Below, in pieces: positions 6,976 to 10,617 of a stretch of 10,617 bases of DNA. The DNA is from Nitriliruptoraceae bacterium (GTDB lineage: Bacteria > Actinomycetota > Nitriliruptoria > Nitriliruptorales > Nitriliruptoraceae): assembly GCA_007117945.1 (NCBI GenBank), contig SKTN01000041.1, positions 1 through 10,617 of the forward strand, in the 5' to 3' direction. Positions within the stretch are counted from its first letter, which is position 1; each line of letters opens with the position of its first letter. A program made the position numbers and the translations under genes. The notes under the pieces are model-generated. The model saw only the letters and a list, made by a program, of their open reading frames with translations, did not search any database and was not told the DNA's origin.

Positions 6976-8342
6976 CAGGCCTCCTCGATCACGGGGACGC
7001 GGCGCATCGCGTCGGCCACGGCCTCCCGGGAGTAGTCGTGGTCGACGAGCTGGCCCGACAGGTAGGCGTCGTAGGCGGCCATGTCGAAGTGCCCGTGCCC
7101 GCACAGCGCCGTGAGGATGACCTTCTCCTCGCCGGTGTCCTTGCACGCCTCGGCCTCACGGATCGCCGCGGCGATCGCGTGGGTCGGCTCCGGCGCGGGC
7201 ACGATCCCCTGGGTGCGGGCGAAGGTGATGGCGGCCTCGAAGCAGTGGGTCTGGTCGATCGCCTCCGCCTCGAACAGCCCCAGCTCGTACATGTGGGAGA
7301 GCAGGGGCGACATGCCGTGGTAGCGCAGGCCCCCGGCGTGGATCGGGTCGGGCACGAAGTCGTGGCCGAGGGTGTGCATCTTCATCAGCGGGGTCATGCC
7401 GGCCACGTCACCGAAGTCGTAGCGGTACTCGCCCTTGGTCAGCGAGGGGCAGGCCGAGGGCTCCACGGCGAGGATGTGGGGGTCCATCCGCCCGGCGAAC
7501 TTCTCCCGCAGGAAGGGGAAGAACAGCCCGGCGAAGTTGGAACCGCCGCCGGTGCAGCCGACGATCAGGTCGGGGGTGTCACCGGTCTGGGCGAGCTGGA
7601 GCAGGGCCTCCTCGCCGATGACGGTCTGGTGCAGGAGCACGTGGTTGAGCACGCTGCCGAGGGCGTACTTGGTGTCCTCGTCGGCCATCGCGGCCTCGAC
7701 GGCCTCGGAGATGGCGATCCCGAGCGAGCCCGGCGAGTCGGGGTGCTCAGCGAGGATCGCGCGTCCGGCCGCGGTCAGCTCCGAGGGGGAGGAGTGGACC
7801 TCGGCGCCCCACACCCGCATCATCGAGGCGCGGTAGGGCTTCTGGGTGAAGGAGGCCGCCACCTGCCACACCTCGCAGCCGAGTCCGAACTGGGCGGTCG
7901 CGAAGGCGAGCGCGGAGCCCCACTGGCCGGCACCGGTCTCCGTGGTCAGGCGCTGCACGCCTTCGGCGGCGTTGTAGTAGGCCTGGGGTACGGCGGTGTT
8001 GGGCTTGTGGCTGCCGGCGGGGGAGACGCCCTCGTACTTGAAGTAGATCTTCGCCGGGGTGTCGAGGTGCCGCTCGAGGTTGCGCGCCCGGTAGAGCGGC
8101 GCCGGTCGCCACAGCTTGTAGACCTCGCGGACCGCCTCGGGGATCTCGATGTAGCGCGCAGCGGAGACCTCCTGCTCGATCAGCCCCATGGGGAACAGCG
8201 GTGCGAGCGCCTCCGGGCCGATGGGCTCATGGGTCCCGGGGTGCAGCGGTGGCGGCGGGGGGACCGGCAGGTCGGCCACGACGTTGTACCAGTGGGTCGG
8301 TAGCTCGGCCTCGTCCAGCACGATCTTGGTCATGTCCGCCAC
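6975..8342 (-). CDS. trpB2: Tryptophan synthase beta chain-like protein, TrpB2 type
   Basis: This is a 455-residue PLP enzyme expected to join indole and L-serine (or a related nucleophile and serine) to make tryptophan in the cytoplasm. The PLP lysine is Lys113 in G-S-H-K-P-N-T. Catalytic Glu135 lies in E-T-G-A-G-Q-W-G, and the phosphate-binding loop is G-C-T-G-G-G-S-N (262-269). The length, the N-terminal extension with a poly-Pro stretch (28-32), and the H-A-G-G-L-R-Y-H-G motif (335-343) match the TrpB2 group rather than the roughly 400-residue TrpB1 that pairs with TrpA. No trpA or other trp gene is in the window, as is common for TrpB2, which may act alone in indole salvage. The GTG at 8342 follows AGGAGGAG (8349-8356) with 6-base spacing, which favours it over the ATG nine bases further in. 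Confidence 0.92.
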   Translation of the reverse strand: MADMTKIVLDEAELPTHWYNVVADLPVPPPPPLHPGTHEPIGPEALAPLFPMGLIEQEVSAARYIEIPEAVREVYKLWRPAPLYRARNLERHLDTPAKIYFKYEGVSPAGSHKPNTAVPQAYYNAAEGVQRLTTETGAGQWGSALAFATAQFGLGCEVWQVAASFTQKPYRASMMRVWGAEVHSSPSELTAAGRAILAEHPDSPGSLGIAISEAVEAAMADEDTKYALGSVLNHVLLHQTVIGEEALLQLAQTGDTPDLIVGCTGGGSNFAGLFFPFLREKFAGRMDPHILAVEPSACPSLTKGEYRYDFGDVAGMTPLMKMHTLGHDFVPDPIHAGGLRYHGMSPLLSHMYELGLFEAEAIDQTHCFEAAITFARTQGIVPAPEPTHAIAAAIREAEACKDTGEEKVILTALCGHGHFDMAAYDAYLSGQLVDHDYSREAVADAMRRVPVIEEA

Positions 8343-8348
8343 CTGGTG

Positions 8349-8356
8349 CTCCTCCT
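8349..8356 (-). promoter_or_regulatory. Strong ribosome binding site of trpB2
   Basis: On the minus strand AGGAGGAG lies 6 bases before GTG (8342) and 15 bases before the alternative ATG (8333). The spacing decides in favour of the GTG. It is the strongest Shine-Dalgarno match in the window and suggests high translation. Confidence 0.8.
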
Positions 8357-8394
8357 GTTCCGGTCACCGGCGTGCTCCGCCGGACGGGGTGGGG

Positions 8395-8400
8395 ACCCTA
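8395..8400 (-). promoter_or_regulatory. Possible -10 box (TAGGGT) for trpB2
   Basis: Read on the minus strand, TAGGGT is the same hexamer proposed before the exonuclease. Transcription would start near 8388, giving a leader of about 45 bases that contains the ribosome binding site. No good -35 match was found 16-18 bp upstream. The leader is too short to judge for attenuation, and no run of Trp codons is present in it. Confidence 0.35.
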
Positions 8401-8422
8401 GCCCGGTGCCGTCCCCGTACAG

Positions 8423-8469
8423 GTGTGGCAGGGTGCACGGTCCGCGACGCCCGACGACACGTGCCACAC
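8423..8469. repeat. Inverted repeat upstream of the beta-glucosidase
   Basis: GTGTGGCA (8423-8430) and TGCCACAC (8462-8469) are exact reverse complements separated by 31 bases. They lie in the 142-base divergent region between trpB2 and the beta-glucosidase. The right arm ends just before the glucosidase ribosome binding site (GGAG, 8476-8479). It could be a pair of operator half-sites or a leader hairpin affecting translation of the glucosidase. Confidence 0.35.
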
Positions 8470-8484
8470 AGGACTGGAGCGCAG

Positions 8485-9891
8485 GTGACCGAGATCGACC
8501 CCACGAGCTTCCCCGACGGCTTCCTCTGGGGGGTGGCGACGGCCGCCTACCAGATCGAGGGGGCGGTCCGCGCGGACGGGCGCGGCCCCTCGATCTGGGA
8601 CACCTTCAGCCACACACCGGGTCGGGTGCTGGCCGGCGACACCGGGGACGTGGCCGACGACCACTACCACCGCTGGCCCGAGGACCTCGACCTGATGGCC
8701 GAGCTCGGGATCGGCGCCTACCGGTTCTCGATCGCGTGGCCACGGATCCAGCCGCACGGGTCGGGGCCCGTCAACCACGCGGGCCTCGACCACTACCAGC
8801 GCCTGGTCGAGGGGATGCTCGAGCGGGACATCACCCCCATCGTGACCCTGTACCACTGGGATCTCCCCCAGGCCCTGGAGGACGCCGGTGGCTGGCCCCA
8901 CCGCGACACCGCCGAGCGGTTCGCGGAGTACGCCCGGCTGGTCGCCGAGGTGCTGGGGGACCGGGTCGGGGTGTGGGGCACCCTCAACGAGCCGTGGTGC
9001 ACCGCGTTCCTCGGCTACGCCGCGGGGGTACACGCCCCCGGGCGCACCGAACCCGCCGCGGCCCTGGCAGCCGCCCACCACCTCAACCTCGCCCACGGGC
9101 TGGCGACCCAGGCGCTGCGCAGCGTCCTGCCCAGCACCGCGCAGACGACCCTCGCCCTCAACCTCCACCAGGTGCGGGCCGCCTCCGACGACGAGGCCGA
9201 CCTCGACGCAGCGCACCAGGTCGATGACGTGGGCAACGCCGTGTTCCTGGGCCCGTTGTTCGACGGTGCCTACCCCTCCACGCTGCTGGAGCGGCTGGAG
9301 GGGATCACCGACTGGTCCTTCGTGCGCGAGGGGGACGAGGCGACCTGCCACGCGCCGCCTGACGTGCTCGGGATCAACTACTACACCCCGACCCTGGTCC
9401 GTCGCCGGCGCGGCACCGGCGACGCCGAGGTGTCCCACACCCACGGGGAGCGGGGGCTGACCCCCTTCGTCGGCTGCGAGGACGTGGAGTTCCTCCAGCC
9501 ACCGGGTGCGACCACCGAGATGGGCTGGGCGATCGACGCCTCGGGACTCGAGGACCTCCTGCTCGCCGTCGAGCGACGGTTGCCCGACCAGCCCCTGCTG
9601 ATCACGGAGAACGGCGCGGCCTTCGATGACCACGTGGAGGACGGGCGGATCCGTGACACCGACCGGATCGCCTACCTCGCCGAGCACCTCGCTGCCGTGG
9701 GCCGGGTGATCGGGCAGGGGGTCGACGTCCGCGGCTACCTGCTGTGGTCGTTGCTCGACAACTTCGAGTGGGCCTTCGGCTACGCCCGCCGCTTCGGCGT
9801 CGTCCACGTCGACTACGACACCCAGGTCCGCACCGCGAAGGACAGCGCCTACTGGTACCGCGACCTGATCGCACGGGCTGGTACGGGGTGA
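8485..9891 (+). CDS. Family 1 glycoside hydrolase, beta-glucosidase
   Basis: This 468-residue enzyme of glycoside hydrolase family 1 hydrolyses beta-linked glucose or galactose from the non-reducing end of short saccharides or glycosides with retention of configuration. The N-terminus F-L-W-G-V-A-T-A-A-Y-Q-I-E-G (13-26) is the family signature, with sugar-binding Gln23. His124 lies in Y-H-W-D-L-P, the acid/base Glu169 in T-L-N-E-P (166-170), and the nucleophile Glu375 in I-T-E-N-G (373-377). The C-terminal W-S-L-L-D-N-F-E-W (421-429) carries the sugar-binding Glu428 and Trp429. No signal peptide is seen, so it acts in the cytoplasm on imported sugars, although no transporter is present here. 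The GTG start is set by GGAG (8476-8479) at 5-base spacing and by typical family length; an upstream extension lacks family sequence. Its TGA lies 20 bases before the nadD ATG. Confidence 0.95.
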   Translation: MTEIDPTSFPDGFLWGVATAAYQIEGAVRADGRGPSIWDTFSHTPGRVLAGDTGDVADDHYHRWPEDLDLMAELGIGAYRFSIAWPRIQPHGSGPVNHAGLDHYQRLVEGMLERDITPIVTLYHWDLPQALEDAGGWPHRDTAERFAEYARLVAEVLGDRVGVWGTLNEPWCTAFLGYAAGVHAPGRTEPAAALAAAHHLNLAHGLATQALRSVLPSTAQTTLALNLHQVRAASDDEADLDAAHQVDDVGNAVFLGPLFDGAYPSTLLERLEGITDWSFVREGDEATCHAPPDVLGINYYTPTLVRRRRGTGDAEVSHTHGERGLTPFVGCEDVEFLQPPGATTEMGWAIDASGLEDLLLAVERRLPDQPLLITENGAAFDDHVEDGRIRDTDRIAYLAEHLAAVGRVIGQGVDVRGYLLWSLLDNFEWAFGYARRFGVVHVDYDTQVRTAKDSAYWYRDLIARAGTG

Positions 9892-9898
9892 GGCTCGG

Positions 9899-9904
9899 TA
9901 GCCT
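9899..9904 (+). promoter_or_regulatory. Possible -10 box (TAGCCT) giving a leaderless nadD transcript
   Basis: TAGCCT fits TANNNT and ends 7 bases before the A of the nadD ATG (9912), so transcription could begin at or next to the start codon. The absence of a Shine-Dalgarno sequence before the ATG agrees with a leaderless mRNA, which is common in actinobacteria. No clear -35 box was found. Confidence 0.4.
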
Positions 9905-9911
9905 GCCGTCG

Positions 9912-10508
9912 ATGACCCGCCGCGTCGGACTCCTCGGGGGCACCTTCGACCCGCCCCACCTCGGCCACCTCGTCGTGGCCGAGTGCGCCCGCGTGGAGCT
10001 GGGCCTCGACGAGGTGCGGCTGCTGGTGGCCGGGGACCCCTACCAGAAGTCCACCACCTCGTCGTCGGCGCACCGTGTGGCCATGGTGCGGGCCGCCGTC
10101 GCCGAGGACGTGCACCTCAGCGTCGATGCCCGGGAGCTCGACCGTGAGGGCCCGACCTACACGGCGGACACCCTGGAGGCCCTGTCCGCCGAGGAGCCGG
10201 ACACCGAGTGGTACTTCGTGCTGGGCGAGGACGCCGCCGCGGGGTTGTCGACCTGGCACCGGGTGGAGGAGGCCTTCGCCCGGGCCACCTTCGTGGTGGT
10301 CACCCGTCCCGGGGACCAGGCCCCCGATGACACCCTGCTGCCCGCCGCCATCGTGCACCTGGAGATCCCGCAGCTCGAGGTGTCCTCCACGCAGCTGCGG
10401 GAACGGTTCGCCGCCGGCCGGGCGACCCGCTACCTGGTGCCCCCGGCGGTCGACAGTTACGTGCGGTCCAACGACCTCTACCTGAGCCGGGACGGCGACC
10501 GTGGGTGA
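9912..10508 (+). CDS. nadD: Nicotinate-mononucleotide adenylyltransferase
   Basis: This 198-residue enzyme transfers AMP from ATP to nicotinate mononucleotide to make deamido-NAD, a step of NAD synthesis in the cytoplasm. The nucleotidyltransferase signature G-G-T-F-D-P-P-H-L-G-H is at 9-19. The next conserved lysine site reads D-P-Y-Q-K-S (42-47) in place of the P-P-H-K of many bacteria, a form I associate with actinobacterial NadD. L-G-E-D (104-107), T-W-H-R (114-117) and the C-terminal V-S-S-T-Q-L-R motif (157-163) are present. The ATG at 9912 gives the usual short N-terminus before G-G-T-F. An in-frame GTG at 9888 overlaps the beta-glucosidase stop as GTGA and would add eight residues; it is possible but less likely. 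Upstream of nadD many actinobacteria have obgE and proline genes, whereas here a glucosidase precedes it. Confidence 0.95.
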   Translation: MTRRVGLLGGTFDPPHLGHLVVAECARVELGLDEVRLLVAGDPYQKSTTSSSAHRVAMVRAAVAEDVHLSVDARELDREGPTYTADTLEALSAEEPDTEWYFVLGEDAAAGLSTWHRVEEAFARATFVVVTRPGDQAPDDTLLPAAIVHLEIPQLEVSSTQLRERFAAGRATRYLVPPAVDSYVRSNDLYLSRDGDRG

Positions 10509-10617
10509 GGGCGCCGCCCCCGACCCCACCCCGCGGCCACGGCGCGGGGACGGCTCCGCGGGTGCCCGTCGCCGCCCGTCCGGTCGGCGCGGTCGCCGGC
10601 GGCATCGTGCTGGTGCA
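10505..10617 (+). CDS. Start of a probable gene after nadD, cut by the window end
   Basis: A frame opens with GTG at 10505, overlapping the nadD stop as GTGA, and stays open to the end (37 codons and two bases). Nearly all its third positions are G or C, better than the competing frame from GTG at 10501. It begins with a Pro/Arg-rich segment and becomes hydrophobic at the end (V-G-A-V-A-G-G-I-V-L-V), as would the first membrane helix of an anchored protein. A LytR-CpsA-Psr family gene commonly follows nadD in actinobacteria and would fit, but no conserved part is visible. No ribosome binding site is obvious. Confidence 0.4.
   Translation, partial: MRAPPPTPPRGHGAGTAPRVPVAARPVGAVAGGIVLV

Noticed and set aside
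6046..8303. Long plus-strand frames opposite trpB2 and the cysteine-rich protein
   Set aside because: They are mirror-image frames of recognised or well-supported minus-strand genes, with no family motif and no good ribosome binding site.
8398..9807. A 469-codon open frame antisense to the beta-glucosidase
   Set aside because: The sense strand carries all GH1 catalytic residues; the antisense product shows only compositional bias.
10501..10617. Alternative frame from GTG at 10501 for the last gene
   Set aside because: Its third-position GC falls off after about 20 codons and the product becomes an Arg run, whereas the frame from 10505 keeps high third-position GC and turns hydrophobic. The choice is not certain.

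Overview
The window is a very GC-rich stretch of bacterial chromosome in which almost every codon ends in G or C and many genes start with GTG. The family content points to Actinomycetota: a mycobacterial-type fadA-fadB pair, an actinobacterial DnaQ-like exonuclease, and a NadD with a Q-K-S motif where many bacteria have P-P-H-K. Frequent GTG starts and several GTGA stop/start overlaps fit this. A deep-branching actinobacterial lineage is possible, but that is inference. No tRNA, rRNA, CRISPR array, insertion sequence or phage gene was seen, and codon use looks uniform throughout.

Layout. Positions 1-2671 (+) hold the end of a thiolase (fadA) and a complete fused enoyl-CoA hydratase/3-hydroxyacyl-CoA dehydrogenase (fadB). 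Together these would form a fatty-acid beta-oxidation trifunctional enzyme. The 142-base gap between them carries a perfect 11-bp inverted repeat and a cluster of ACCTG repeats. Positions 2745-3674 (+) encode a monoacylglycerol-lipase-like alpha/beta hydrolase, which could feed fatty acids to fadAB. Positions 3785-5925 (+) encode a DEDDh 3'-5' exonuclease overlapping by four bases with a membrane acyltransferase of the Acyltransferase-3 family. Positions 8342-5935 (-) hold trpB2, a tryptophan synthase beta chain with no trpA nearby. It is followed by a 65-residue hydrophilic protein and a 241-residue cysteine-rich membrane-anchored protein, neither of which I recognise. A divergent promoter region of about 140 bases separates trpB2 from a family 1 beta-glucosidase (8485-9891, +). 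Next comes nadD (9912-10508, +), which may be leaderless, and then the first codons of another probable gene running off the end.

Most of the window is recognisable metabolism and housekeeping. I do not see a defence system, biosynthetic cluster or mobile element. The least explained part is the two-gene unit at 5935-6863, in particular the C-x3-C / C-x-C-G-F-Y-A / C-x2-C protein behind a single N-terminal membrane helix. It is the best candidate here for something undescribed.
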